Shown in pieces: positions 19,001 to 25,919 of a stretch of 31,713 nucleotides of DNA. The position numbers were made by a program, and so were the translations under genes. This stretch comes from a virus. Under the pieces are notes generated by a model that was given only the letters and a program-made list of their open reading frames with translations, searched no databases and had not been told where the DNA came from. Positions within the stretch are counted from its first letter, which is position 1; each line of letters opens with the position of its first letter. The stretch covers positions 1 to 31,713 of IMG/VR virus record IMGVR_UViG_3300006921_000074. One strand, given 5' to 3'.

Positions 19001-22000
19001 TTAAAATTAGCTGGATAAGCTGCTGCGGAATCATTTCTACCAACACCGTTTAGTGGGCTTGCACTTGTTTCTACCGGGTGTACATATCTATTTATATTCC
19101 ACTCCCTAACGTTAGGACCAACCGTGTATACAGTTTGTGTTGGATCTTCTTTCCATCTAAACTGAGCGCCAGGTTTCATTTTGTTAACAAAATCAGCTTG
19201 ATGAGGATAATTTGGAGATCCATCACTAATGTTAAAATGCTCAGTGTTAGAAGAAGGATTTTCTGACCATATAGGGCCAAACGAAAGATTTATTCTACAG
19301 TAGTCAGGACCATGGTAATTTTCAATTCCACCACCAACCCAACCTCCTTCTGGTTGATCACCCATTTTAGAATAATTATTTGCGCCAGTTAGATCACCAA
19401 CTTCATTACCTACTAAATTTCTACCTCTATATCTACCATTATCTATAAACCAAACCTCATGCTTTTGATCTGGCTTGTATATATCATTTCCATATTTACC
19501 AGGCTCTTCGGCTGTCCACTCAAAACCGTCTCCAGGGTAAAAATGACCATTAACACCTTCTATATCTAAATCAGCACCTAAATTAGATCCTAAGGCGATT
19601 AGCGAGTTACCCATGAAATCTGTACCGGTTGTTTTCCAATGAAAATCTACAAACCAAGCCCAGAACTGTGTTTTTCTCCACCATCCAGTTGTAACACCAC
19701 CTTGACGTGTTGTGTCCATGGTGCCAGCCGCTTGCACATTAGCAGCAGTATCATGTGGCGCGGGTCCAGCTGGTGTATCGTTGTAATAATCATAAAATTG
19801 ATCGTATTCACCTGTTGCTGTTTGAGTAAAAAAGTTACCAGCGCCTAAACCGTGGTATGTTGGCAGACCAATAGCGTAATGCGGTGCTTGACTAGCTCCT
19901 AAATCCTGTACTGCGTTCCATATCTGAACGCTACCTCCAGCAAAATTAGGATCGTGCATTGACTCGTCTAAAAGATATATAGGCTTTTTAGCCATTATTC
20001 TATAATCATTAGCGCTTGCAGTGTCAAAATCTTTTGTTACATATCTATTAAATGTACCATCGTTATAAATTTTTACAAAAAACCTACCATCAAACTGTGG
20101 TCTATTTTCAACCGCATACTTCCAAAACCTTATTTCAGTAGTTTCTAGTATCTTTGTAGAAGCAGCACCAGTCGCGTCATCAGTAATAAAATTTACATCA
20201 TCGTTAAACAGCCCATCTATTGTTATGTAATAATAAGAATCACCCATTGTAACTGTACCACCTATTTCATAGTCGCATTTTATACTCGTTATTCTATATC
20301 TAGCTGAAACTTCATCTTCAGCAGCCAATCTAAAGTCAACCCAAAGTTCTACGCCAGGTCGTATTAAGTTATGTAAATCACCTCCACTATCAGAATAAAA
20401 TGGCTCGTACTTAACTTTAAATTTATAACCTCCAGTTTCAGGAGCACCAACCATAGTGCTACCAAAAAGATCTACAGCGCCACTACCACTTGTAGTGTGG
20501 ACTTTAGTAGAAATCAAAAGTTTTGTTGTTTTTACATAATCAGGCGCTTCGCTTTCTATGGCTAACACTTTATATCTAGCTCTTTCGCTAACAATATTAT
20601 CTGATCCTGTACCTTTTTTTAATATTAAAAAAGTATCTATATCAAGTTTATTTCTATCTGAAGAAGAGAACGCTAACCAAACATTACCATCTGCTGCATC
20701 ATAAAAACGATCCATAGCCATGTTGTAATACTCACCAGATGTTTCTTTTATATAAAACTTAAAATAAGCCATATTGTTTGGCCCAATAGGATTTGAAAAA
20801 GAAACACTCAGTTGATTACCTGTGAGCGCGTAAGATTTGTCTAGTTTTATAGAACCAGTATTATTAGATAACACTGGCGTTTCTCTACCATAAGCGTCTA
20901 CAAACACAACGCCTAATTGATATTCTCTAAGTGATTTTATAGTTTTTATTGGGGATGGTATACTGTTCGGTTTTTGTTGAACAGATATTTCGAATTTAGG
21001 TTGCCAGTAAGGTATGTTGTTGTCATATGGATTACCTTCTCTTAAGTTAAATTGCTGTAGATAATTAGCGTAAACAATTCTATTACCAGTCACTTCTTGA
21101 CCAAGAGCTTTTCTTGGAACATAATCCCAAGATCTTAAAAGCTGGTTAGAAGGCGTTAAAGATTTTATTGTTTCAGATGTTAGATAGTAAGATCCAAGAT
21201 CCCATTCATTAAGAGCTCCTAAAACATTAGATTTAGGCGTGTCCTTAGGGCTAATAGTTTCTACCACGTAAACATTGGTCGAAGTGTCTTCTTTATAAAG
21301 TATATCTATTTCTACAACATCTAAAGGTATATCAAAAGGAACTAATCCGTCCAAAAGTATGTCTTGAATTTTATTCGTCATACCTAGATTATAACCTTTT
21401 TGTGGATGGTTATCAAAAGCACTAGGTAAAAATGCTACTTCAGACCATGGTGCAAAAATTGAATATTCACCGTCTTCATATTTATATCTATAAGAAAATC
21501 TAGGAAACTTAAACTCATATAGTTTTGTTTCATCGTCAAATAAATCAATAACATAATTTAAATTACCAGCTCCAAAACCACCAATAGCAGATGGTGGAAA
21601 ACCGTTTATTGATTCTATTTCTACAGCAACTTTAGATCTATCTATACCCCAAACAGTAAAGTTTGCAGAGCTAGAACCGTATGAACCCGTTGTATCTTGA
21701 GTAAAGTTAGTAACGTCTACATCTAATGGAAGTGCTATGGGATCTTGGAAAGTAACAATTTTACCTTTTATACGGTAATCTCTAAGCGGCGTTGTAGGCG
21801 CCACGCCATCGTCATCAAATTCTTTTATAACTACAGTGTCACCAATGTTCCACTCTAAAGTAAAATCTGGATTACCATCTATATCGGTGTTTATACTCAT
21901 ATGTATTATATCACCAATTTGATACGGAGAAAAATCGTAATTGTTACTTACATCTGGAATTGGTGTGGCTGCATAAATATCACCAGGAACAAACAAAGAA

Positions 22001-22731
22001 GATGTGTTTGACAAAGTCCCAGGATCGTCGGTAACGTTTATGATACCAGCATATTGTTTTGAATCATCTCTACCTTTTATAGTATTAAACTGTAACGCTA
22101 ACGGTGTTGATGGTCCTCTTTTAATTACACAAACATGTTTTTCTTCTATTTGTGTAGTGGTAATATTACCAGTGTCTTTGTTCACTAACCAAGTATGCGC
22201 TGTTCCTGTTGAACCTGTACCAGCTATACTTCTTGGTATATTTATTTTTTTTGGTTCACCATAATTGTCTGTCCAAAAAAGTAAATCATCTAAAATATTT
22301 ATACCCGTTATTTGTTTTACGTAATCCGAGCTACTAGTTGGAACAGTACCTTCATCTCCAAAACCTAAAACACGTTTAGCGCCAGATCTACTAGAGTGGC
22401 TAAATAAATCAACAAAAATAGCTTCAATATTTTTATTGTTTACACTTTTTCTTAATATACAATCTTTATCTGAGCCATGAACAAACCAATACACATAATC
22501 ATTTTTTTCATCACCAATAGTAGCTACAGTAACTGCGTTGTTTGGCATTACAAAAGTAGAATTATGATGTAGTATATTTCCAAGTATGTTTTGAGCTGTA
22601 CCAACGTTTGACCCTTCTGACGTTGACACTTGTATATTCATAGCATCTCTATACTCTCCATTTGGAACAATTCTCTCGTCGAGATCTTTGTTCATTTTCC
22701 CACTAGAAAACTGGTGTTTAATATCAGGCAT
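13072..22731 (-). CDS. Giant tail hub/stabilisation protein fused to a Cys-rich repeat adhesin-like region
   Basis: This 3219-residue protein is the largest in the window. The N-terminus carries KMNKDLDERIVPNGEYRDAM followed by NIQVSTSEGSNVGT and NILGN, a signature I associate with phage tail hub/stabilisation proteins (the functional place of T7 gp12 or P22 gp10). Residues ~1-2040 are mainly beta-rich, with no membrane segment; near residue 1889 a block with GWISFKSFLEMESG and YFTFKNGKAYFHN also fits this tail family. From about residue 2058 to 3184 the protein turns into an array of roughly 20 Cys-containing units with the core GC(T/M)D(P/S)...NYDP...DDGSC, interrupted by insertions of up to ~200 residues. 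The end is a short Gly-rich tail (GGGTGVGGPLLLPL). Such repeats are otherwise frequent in secreted proteins of Bacteroidota; their function is not established. I infer a tail hub with an attached surface or receptor-contact region. It is a single unbroken frame. Confidence 0.8.
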   Translation of the reverse strand: MPDIKHQFSSGKMNKDLDERIVPNGEYRDAMNIQVSTSEGSNVGTAQNILGNILHHNSTFVMPNNAVTVATIGDEKNDYVYWFVHGSDKDCILRKSVNNKNIEAIFVDLFSHSSRSGAKRVLGFGDEGTVPTSSSDYVKQITGINILDDLLFWTDNYGEPKKINIPRSIAGTGSTGTAHTWLVNKDTGNITTTQIEEKHVCVIKRGPSTPLALQFNTIKGRDDSKQYAGIINVTDDPGTLSNTSSLFVPGDIYAATPIPDVSNNYDFSPYQIGDIIHMSINTDIDGNPDFTLEWNIGDTVVIKEFDDDGVAPTTPLRDYRIKGKIVTFQDPIALPLDVDVTNFTQDTTGSYGSSSANFTVWGIDRSKVAVEIESINGFPPSAIGGFGAGNLNYVIDLFDDETKLYEFKFPRFSYRYKYEDGEYSIFAPWSEVAFLPSAFDNHPQKGYNLGMTNKIQDILLDGLVPFDIPLDVVEIDILYKEDTSTNVYVVETISPKDTPKSNVLGALNEWDLGSYYLTSETIKSLTPSNQLLRSWDYVPRKALGQEVTGNRIVYANYLQQFNLREGNPYDNNIPYWQPKFEISVQQKPNSIPSPIKTIKSLREYQLGVVFVDAYGRETPVLSNNTGSIKLDKSYALTGNQLSVSFSNPIGPNNMAYFKFYIKETSGEYYNMAMDRFYDAADGNVWLAFSSSDRNKLDIDTFLILKKGTGSDNIVSERARYKVLAIESEAPDYVKTTKLLISTKVHTTSGSGAVDLFGSTMVGAPETGGYKFKVKYEPFYSDSGGDLHNLIRPGVELWVDFRLAAEDEVSARYRITSIKCDYEIGGTVTMGDSYYYITIDGLFNDDVNFITDDATGAASTKILETTEIRFWKYAVENRPQFDGRFFVKIYNDGTFNRYVTKDFDTASANDYRIMAKKPIYLLDESMHDPNFAGGSVQIWNAVQDLGASQAPHYAIGLPTYHGLGAGNFFTQTATGEYDQFYDYYNDTPAGPAPHDTAANVQAAGTMDTTRQGGVTTGWWRKTQFWAWFVDFHWKTTGTDFMGNSLIALGSNLGADLDIEGVNGHFYPGDGFEWTAEEPGKYGNDIYKPDQKHEVWFIDNGRYRGRNLVGNEVGDLTGANNYSKMGDQPEGGWVGGGIENYHGPDYCRINLSFGPIWSENPSSNTEHFNISDGSPNYPHQADFVNKMKPGAQFRWKEDPTQTVYTVGPNVREWNINRYVHPVETSASPLNGVGRNDSAAAYPANFNKYYYLHVTPKMGSGWDPVKNTLGPIDGGNNITLPISAGTSASMTGSTSTVDNCWIMLDAIVGIDVDNGNIEAQLRPGMIVTHYVSNSVTNSMPTSPTSHSGQLAGQYLVISEIEYITSLNKYKVYLVGYKWPLKTLEIPGNIGGPLTNPFEPGSDVTFRQASMNMVSPTYCDNYEKMQSQQQNFNNYGSSQVHSRNTMYAVGYTLEWIERVDREEVMPDFPAVWETEPKEQPELDIYYEVGGLNPLKIDSANVGLSKTSLQTLFSYNSIITERTAAPIIITSPLVVDNVILDPGGSLGPVLLVDSSWVVVSGITTSTAAATPAGDDLTATPFDIVVEKPDGTKVEPISIDYIIDAYYLNPGVYPTLNKSHALRINTSENNLAFRSFLGRKVKFGLPYFNAYSFANGVESNRIRDNFNLPYMLNGVKASTTLAEQYKEERRETGLIYSGIYNSITGVNNLNQFIQAEKITKDINPTYGSIQKLFSRDTDLVTFCEDKVLKILANKDAVFNADGNPQLIATPNVLGQTIPFSGDYGISKNPESFASESYRAYFTDKQRSVVLRLSQDGLTPISDYGMKDWFKDALNIRTGDSLSDYGGSTQEDVDVDIMGNYDTRNNEYNLKIGFTSEQAGGGYYKTPVVVSFKEENKGWISFKSFLEMESGLSVSDKYFTFKNGKAYFHNSHDVDRNTFYGQYGQSSITVLLNDDPGSVKTFNTFNYEGSQSKVNKFVQYTDSLGFNHTDKDFYNLSDKDGWYMANIQTDMQDGAIAEFINKENKWFNYITGIEKGGFSHLSESEFSFQGLGTVASFSITAIVPGCTNPLYVEYNPAATTDDGSCATIAVPGCMNSSATNYNVNANVDDGSCLIVGCTDPTMFNNCSSSGCNVPCQDDLGVANGTAGPNCCVPFITGCMTANVINSPAASSDVYGMCAPPNQSVVGDPSWPSAVSPGACYQAAGGPYFGYDVFNYDPNANTAGTCTALPSGCTDSTASNYTLGSIIGVLDDGSCLYEGCTDSTAFNYNALWTVDDGSCCYVAGCTDPSSTNYDPAACFDDGSCIPCVYGCMDINNANYDANATCHDCASYCAGVCGCNDPSAANYSASVAANNGSCVYDGCLDPTAANQLEVNGMPISCLDVSAIYTSPANYIGQMSQECGPLPNTYSVMPGIGGSIMDGVYGGNPQVMFDTCVYIVQGCMIPLGPSNFSGNYSFGSFTVNLSFGTFNFDPLANTPCNSTGLPGDAGYNTNNDNDCCLPVILGCMDPTALNFIPLVNNPAVDVNTDNGSCCYTAGCTDPTATNYDPAACVDDGSCNIPVFGCMDDTTGLYNTGGANPGHNNLGLATNWSNNTLCNDPSYTTDQFGLFVYDLGSGCIDPSSGTAWGFAATNHDPLATACPSGTSGPNCGCTYAQGCTDPSAYNYNPAAASHVTLPGGCTDSSATNYDASATTDNGSCCYPIIEGCLHENFTNIAGDEFENYNYGSGSLGNPYDVQGWSQYKVTPTGNIGFDVNTHDQTMCIPKDGIATTHTVNSNAQSPLVGERNGAGCVDNQGSDSITIDYWYKYHEGINTAGPYNFVNANTRVFTMTTYHGNAITASNTHPFNYNENWTEFATFAQNSFSSTATWPVETDFYDDNSLNPLQASANTVVGGGGDINKYGSFNNWDPAVQNSCCRISGCLHPYALNFDAIGYRRNNDSPMNPIYVGVGVQKYNPATGQIHIMQKADQNAPGGPSNPYNVIGPPTSTGGISYTEGGQACQTCTGNPAPVSGYQGGTTGDDGERFQKFFNNGWDESGNYTGDFSPKNRCGNSSGNEEYEMADSTLAAGTASISSGCSDWRINDNIWSECCVFPDDYAATGFSCFPNYPNTYPSFRVNYFNSPNSNIINCSGFNQGQAHPSAYGHTDVMVGGCTKPWACPVPSSIGGLLQAPNPAYQAGKKSYDSGAMWDDGSCCEITPVNQGGSGDCTICDGTHSGGGTGVGGPLLLPL
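13180..16560 (-). repeat. Degenerate Cys-rich protein repeat array (about 20 units)
   Basis: On the minus strand the frame encodes successive units such as GCTDSTAFNYN, GCTDPSSTNYD, GCMDPTALNF, GCTDPTATNYD and GCTDSSATNYD, most ending in DDGSC or DNGSC followed by another Cys. Typical units are ~20-25 residues (about 63-75 bases), but several are stretched by long insertions (for example between the GCLHENF and GCLHPYA units). At DNA level the plus strand shows recurring blocks such as ggatctgtaca and ccatcatc. The units are similar but not identical, so this is an old, diverged coding array and not a recent exact duplication. The acidic Asp/Asn-rich ends could bind calcium, which is inference. 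Confidence 0.85.
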
Positions 22732-22735
22732 TTAA

Positions 22736-24100
22736 TTAATGTTTTATTTGTTTCGACTTACCTCTTAAAATTTGAGTAATTTCTTCTAGCTTGATACTAG
22801 ATAATCTTAATTTTGCAGTTCTAACAGCCGCAAATCTTTCTTTTTTATATCTCGCCACTAAACCCTCTGGAACGTTCATGGTGCTAGATAATATAGCGTG
22901 AGCAACCCATTTGTACATAGCTTCTTCTGCAAACTTATGAACTTTCATTTCTTTGTTACTTCCTAAAGTATCACTTATGTAATCTAGTACTATTGTTTTA
23001 CCTACTAAATCAGAGCTAAAATGAATTTTACCAGAATCACAATCTATGTAAAAATTACCATTTACATTAGCGTATTGTGGATCAAGGCCGTATCTTGATA
23101 TGTCTTCAACATCAAAACTTTCAACAGTTCTGTTATTCTCACTAGCGCGATCAACACCCCTGTACTTAGTCCAAGTATCTGAGTCTGGGTTTTCATCACA
23201 AAATATACCCACCGTGTCATAAGCAGTTGTGTAACCGGCGATCGCATCTTCGCTTAAAGATATAACTACAGCGGCTCCAGAAACGGGGTTGGTATCAATA
23301 GCGGTAACTAAAGTTCCAACAGGAAAATTAGGATGGTATATTTTCATACCAACTTTTACTTGTGAAATGTTAGCGTCTAAACCTCCAGTCACAAAACTAG
23401 TTATCATTTTTTCACTTATTGTTATATTACCTAACGATGTTAAATAAAACGGTTCGTTATCAATAGCTAGTTCACCATTAGCGTATGTAAAGTTTAATAG
23501 TTGGTTTCCTGTAAAACTTGCCGTAGCGGGACCACTCATTGTTAAAGTAGTTATACCATTACTTACAGTATTTGATACCACAGTAAAACCATTTAAACCA
23601 GTGTTATCCATAGCTCCTTGTAAAGTCATGTCTGGTAGAATATTTGGATATTCACCGTCTAAAACAATATCATTGCTAGTATTTGTTACACTAGTTGCTG
23701 TAGCTAAAACTTCATAGCCACCATTTTCATTTATAAATTTAGGTTTTGGATTTGACGTTCTCGTCGTTGGATGTATTCTACGTTTTATTCCGTCGGCTGC
23801 AACCCAAGAAACTTTTACGTAGTTAACATAGTCTTGTGGTAAGACCATTTGTAAGTTTGGTTGTAGTGTTATTTCTTGCGATTTACATGATTTAAACGTA
23901 TCAAAAGATAATTCTTGCAAGGCTCTTTTAGCGTGAAACTGTACTTCATAGGCGTTTACTCTAGGTATAACTTTATTATCACCAACATAAGCTATCATAA
24001 ATTGATCTATAACGTCAGATAAAGATGTAAATTGATACTCTCCGTAATTATCATTAATGTTACTATAATAATTTCCCGGTGTTTGTGTTATTAATGCCAT
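22736..24100 (-). CDS. Putative neck/tail structural protein (454 aa)
   Basis: This 454-residue protein starts at ATG, three bases after the preceding stop (TAATATATG). The N-terminal third contains AYEVQFHAKRALQELSFDTF and LPQDYVNYVKVSW, a pattern I associate with structural proteins of marine phages next to the neck genes. The middle is beta-rich and repetitive in Thr/Ser/Gly, with an insertion-like domain (about residues 130-300). The C-terminal ~80 residues are helical and basic (VARYKKERFAAVRTAKLRL ... RGKSKQIKH). It lies between the 230-residue adaptor candidate and the giant tail hub, the place expected for a nozzle or tail-tube protein that connects the two. The specific role is inferred from gene order. 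Confidence 0.7.
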   Translation of the reverse strand: MALITQTPGNYYSNINDNYGEYQFTSLSDVIDQFMIAYVGDNKVIPRVNAYEVQFHAKRALQELSFDTFKSCKSQEITLQPNLQMVLPQDYVNYVKVSWVAADGIKRRIHPTTRTSNPKPKFINENGGYEVLATATSVTNTSNDIVLDGEYPNILPDMTLQGAMDNTGLNGFTVVSNTVSNGITTLTMSGPATASFTGNQLLNFTYANGELAIDNEPFYLTSLGNITISEKMITSFVTGGLDANISQVKVGMKIYHPNFPVGTLVTAIDTNPVSGAAVVISLSEDAIAGYTTAYDTVGIFCDENPDSDTWTKYRGVDRASENNRTVESFDVEDISRYGLDPQYANVNGNFYIDCDSGKIHFSSDLVGKTIVLDYISDTLGSNKEMKVHKFAEEAMYKWVAHAILSSTMNVPEGLVARYKKERFAAVRTAKLRLSSIKLEEITQILRGKSKQIKH

Positions 24101-24103
24101 ATA

Positions 24104-24796
24104 TTATACTTTTTCTGATTGTTGAATACCTTGCTCCATGCCTTGTGCAAATTGAGCTATATCGTTTCTTTGGATAGCAGCGCCGCTTAGTTTTAGTATT
24201 TTATATACCAGCTCTGTTTCTTCTGAATCATGAAGTTCAAAGTTTGTTGTTTTAGCTGGATTAGGATCGTATAGCGCTTTATTGTTTATAACTACATATC
24301 CCCAGTTTGCTGAAATAGGTTTTCTAACAAAAGAAACCACCACATCATTGGCTGAAATCGCTGGTTGCAAACGTATTTGATTGTTTAATATATCAAAAAC
24401 TGGCCGTTGTTGATTTGGTGCTGTTAATCTTGATTTTGTTATTCTAGATACTTGATCTTTTGTTAGTTGATCAGCCTCTCTAGCTCCATTTCTAATATAA
24501 ACTTTACCTAATTTATATAGGTTAACTGGAAAATTAACTATACCATTAACAGCTGATAAGGTTAATTCTGTTTTAAATACTCCAAGTTTTTCGTCTAGTA
24601 TTCTTGACATATCAGCATACTCTTCGCTATTACCTGGAGTTCTGTTAAAGTAATTAACATCGTTCATATATTGATCTAGTATTTCTAATTGAGCTTGATT
24701 AGCAAATAAATTAAACTCTTGTGGTGTTATATAACCTCTTTGTTCTTTGTTGGCTAGCGCCAAAACTCTTTGATATACTGTATCTATAAGTACCAT
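24104..24796 (-). CDS. Putative head-tail adaptor/neck protein (230 aa)
   Basis: This 230-residue protein has a helical N-terminus (VYQRVLALANKEQRGYITPQ, then EFNLFANQAQLEILDQYMND), a central beta-rich part and a helical C-terminus (HDSEETELVYKILKLSGAAI). This layout, helical bundle plus beta domain, and its length near 200-230 residues match ring/adaptor proteins that dock under the portal (compare T7 gp11 or P22 gp4). It starts one base after the stop of the 55-residue gene (TAATATG) and is followed three bases later by the next structural gene, so the three are tightly coupled. I am fairly sure it is a virion connector component; the exact ring is inferred. Confidence 0.7.
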   Translation of the reverse strand: MVLIDTVYQRVLALANKEQRGYITPQEFNLFANQAQLEILDQYMNDVNYFNRTPGNSEEYADMSRILDEKLGVFKTELTLSAVNGIVNFPVNLYKLGKVYIRNGAREADQLTKDQVSRITKSRLTAPNQQRPVFDILNNQIRLQPAISANDVVVSFVRKPISANWGYVVINNKALYDPNPAKTTNFELHDSEETELVYKILKLSGAAIQRNDIAQFAQGMEQGIQQSEKV

Positions 24797-24797
24797 A

Positions 24798-24965
24798 TTA
24801 TTTGTTTAAGTAGTTATAAGGAAATAATTTATTCAAATTATCTCTTCTTTGGTCACAACCACAATCTTTACCCGTGGCTTTACTAATTTTTTCTACAACT
24901 TTTTTTATACCAGTTGCTTTTGTTATTTTTTCAATAGTATCTCCTAGTCCTTTTGATTTTTTCAT
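24798..24965 (-). CDS. Small 55-residue protein with CxC motif, conserved-looking
   Basis: An ATG at 24965-24963 opens a 55-codon frame ending in TAA at 24800-24798. The product begins MKKSKGLGDTIEKITKATGI, continues with a second similar helix (KKVVEKISKATGKD), then CGCDQRRDNLNKLFPYNYLNK. The two Lys-rich amphipathic stretches (EKITKATGIKK and EKISKATGKD) look like a short internal duplication. The CGC pair (Cys35, Cys37) could bind metal. It fills the gap between the UUCG hairpin and the adaptor gene, and its stop lies one base before the adaptor start, as in the other coupled genes here. Its coding character, including a Lys-rich but non-random composition and the gene-packed context, argues that it is real. 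I have a memory of similar small proteins beside structural genes in Bacteroidota phages; no function is known. Confidence 0.8.
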   Translation of the reverse strand: MKKSKGLGDTIEKITKATGIKKVVEKISKATGKDCGCDQRRDNLNKLFPYNYLNK

Positions 24966-24983
24966 ATTGAATTTTTAATAAAT

Positions 24984-25003
24984 GGCCACCCCGAAGGGCA
25001 GCC
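24984..25003 (-). terminator. UUCG-loop hairpin after the 277-residue gene
   Basis: On the minus strand GGCTGCCC, TTCG, GGGTGGCC form an 8-bp stem (two G-T wobbles) closed by a C(UUCG)G tetraloop, 9 bases after the stop of the 277-residue gene. The following bases are AT-rich (ATTTATT) but not a clean T run. It could be a weak terminator, an attenuator or an mRNA 3'-end stabiliser ahead of the 55-residue gene. Confidence 0.65.
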
Positions 25004-25012
25004 ATATATTTG

Positions 25013-25846
25013 TTAATTTAACCTTTTTTCTATATTAGAATAGATTTCCATACCTTCATCAGTTTTAAACCAATGAGCTAACGCGGTATATGGATGCTCG
25101 TCAAATGGTATTGTCATTATTTTTCTACCATTAGATCCCCATAAAAAGTTTCTTTGATCCGTAGACAATCTTAGTACACCAGCCTCAACAGCTTTAATAC
25201 CAAAGTTTCTTAATATAACGTTTTCATCATCTGCTAATTCTAAGAACAGTTTAGGATTAGTACGAGCAAACACTAGTAAATCTCTTTTAACTTCCTTAGA
25301 ACTCATTTCTGATACCTCAGAACCTTTCTCTACACGCATAATAGCTTCAGCCGTGTCTATATCTAAATTTCTAGCAGCTATTAAAGCATCTACCTGTATA
25401 TTTAAAACATCTATTTCTTCAGCTGCAATAGCAGATGGTTTAAACTCATAATATAAAGTATCTTTATCTGGGTGATACAAAGACAATAGTTTTTGTAGAA
25501 CAGTTTTTTCTTTTTCTACAAATAAACTTCCTGATCTAAATACAATGTGAGATAGTCTTTGGTCTCCTTTCATTTCGTCTACAAAAGATGTTGTTTGGTT
25601 TTGACAATACTTAAGCTCTCTTTCATAACCTTTTTCTTTATCAAACCAATAAATGTTAGCTGCTTTTATTGATCTTGATATTGGTTTGTTATTACCGGTT
25701 AAGTAATATACACGATCTTTTATTTCCCACTCGTTAGTAGGTTTTAATCTTTCTGTTGTGGTTGGTTCTTCTATATATGTTTCTTCAACCATTGTTTCTT
25801 GTAATTGAGGTTCTTCTACCTCAACTTTTTTTGTTTTCTTTGCCAT
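25013..25846 (-). CDS. Unrecognised protein following the major capsid gene (277 aa)
   Basis: This 277-residue protein has a basic start (MAKKTKKVEVEEP), then an acidic Glu/Thr-rich stretch to about residue 35. The remainder is globular, with mixed helices and strands: a distinctive NNKPISRSIKAANIYWFDKE segment near residue 52, and a helical C-terminal half (DLLVFARTNPKLFLELADDE, AHWFKTDEGMEIYS). No enzymatic motif, signal peptide or membrane segment is visible. It directly follows the capsid gene but is separated from it by a terminator, and it is followed by a second hairpin, so it sits between two transcription-control points. A capsid-associated or auxiliary structural role is plausible by position; the sequence itself does not show it. 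Its start region shares a 19-base sequence with that of the scaffold gene. Confidence 0.75.
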   Translation of the reverse strand: MAKKTKKVEVEEPQLQETMVEETYIEEPTTTERLKPTNEWEIKDRVYYLTGNNKPISRSIKAANIYWFDKEKGYERELKYCQNQTTSFVDEMKGDQRLSHIVFRSGSLFVEKEKTVLQKLLSLYHPDKDTLYYEFKPSAIAAEEIDVLNIQVDALIAARNLDIDTAEAIMRVEKGSEVSEMSSKEVKRDLLVFARTNPKLFLELADDENVILRNFGIKAVEAGVLRLSTDQRNFLWGSNGRKIMTIPFDEHPYTALAHWFKTDEGMEIYSNIEKRLN

Positions 25847-25857
25847 AATATAATATA
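25839..25857 (-). promoter_or_regulatory. AT-rich start-region element shared with the scaffold gene
   Basis: The 19 bases tttgccataatataatata (plus strand) across the start of the 277-residue gene are repeated exactly at 28662-28680 across the start of the scaffold gene. On the minus strand this reads TATATTATATTATG plus the start of MAK. It may be a translation-start enhancer in a host that ignores Shine-Dalgarno sites, or a promoter -10 region. Confidence 0.4.
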
Positions 25858-25860
25858 TAA

Positions 25861-25906
25861 TAAAATTAATAAAAATAAAGGGTCGAGGCCGAAGCCCCGA
25901 CTCTTT
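25861..25906 (-). terminator. Rho-independent terminator of the major capsid gene
   Basis: On the minus strand AAAGAGTCGGGGC, TTCG, GCCTCGACCCTTT form a 13-position stem with one A-C mismatch and one G-T pair, capped by C(UUCG)G. A U-rich tail (TTTATTTTTATTAATTTTA on the minus strand) follows. It begins 13 bases after the capsid stop. The orientation of the UUCG loop and the T tract both match minus-strand transcription. This is the best terminator in the window. Confidence 0.85.
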
Positions 25907-25919
25907 AAAATAATTGTGC

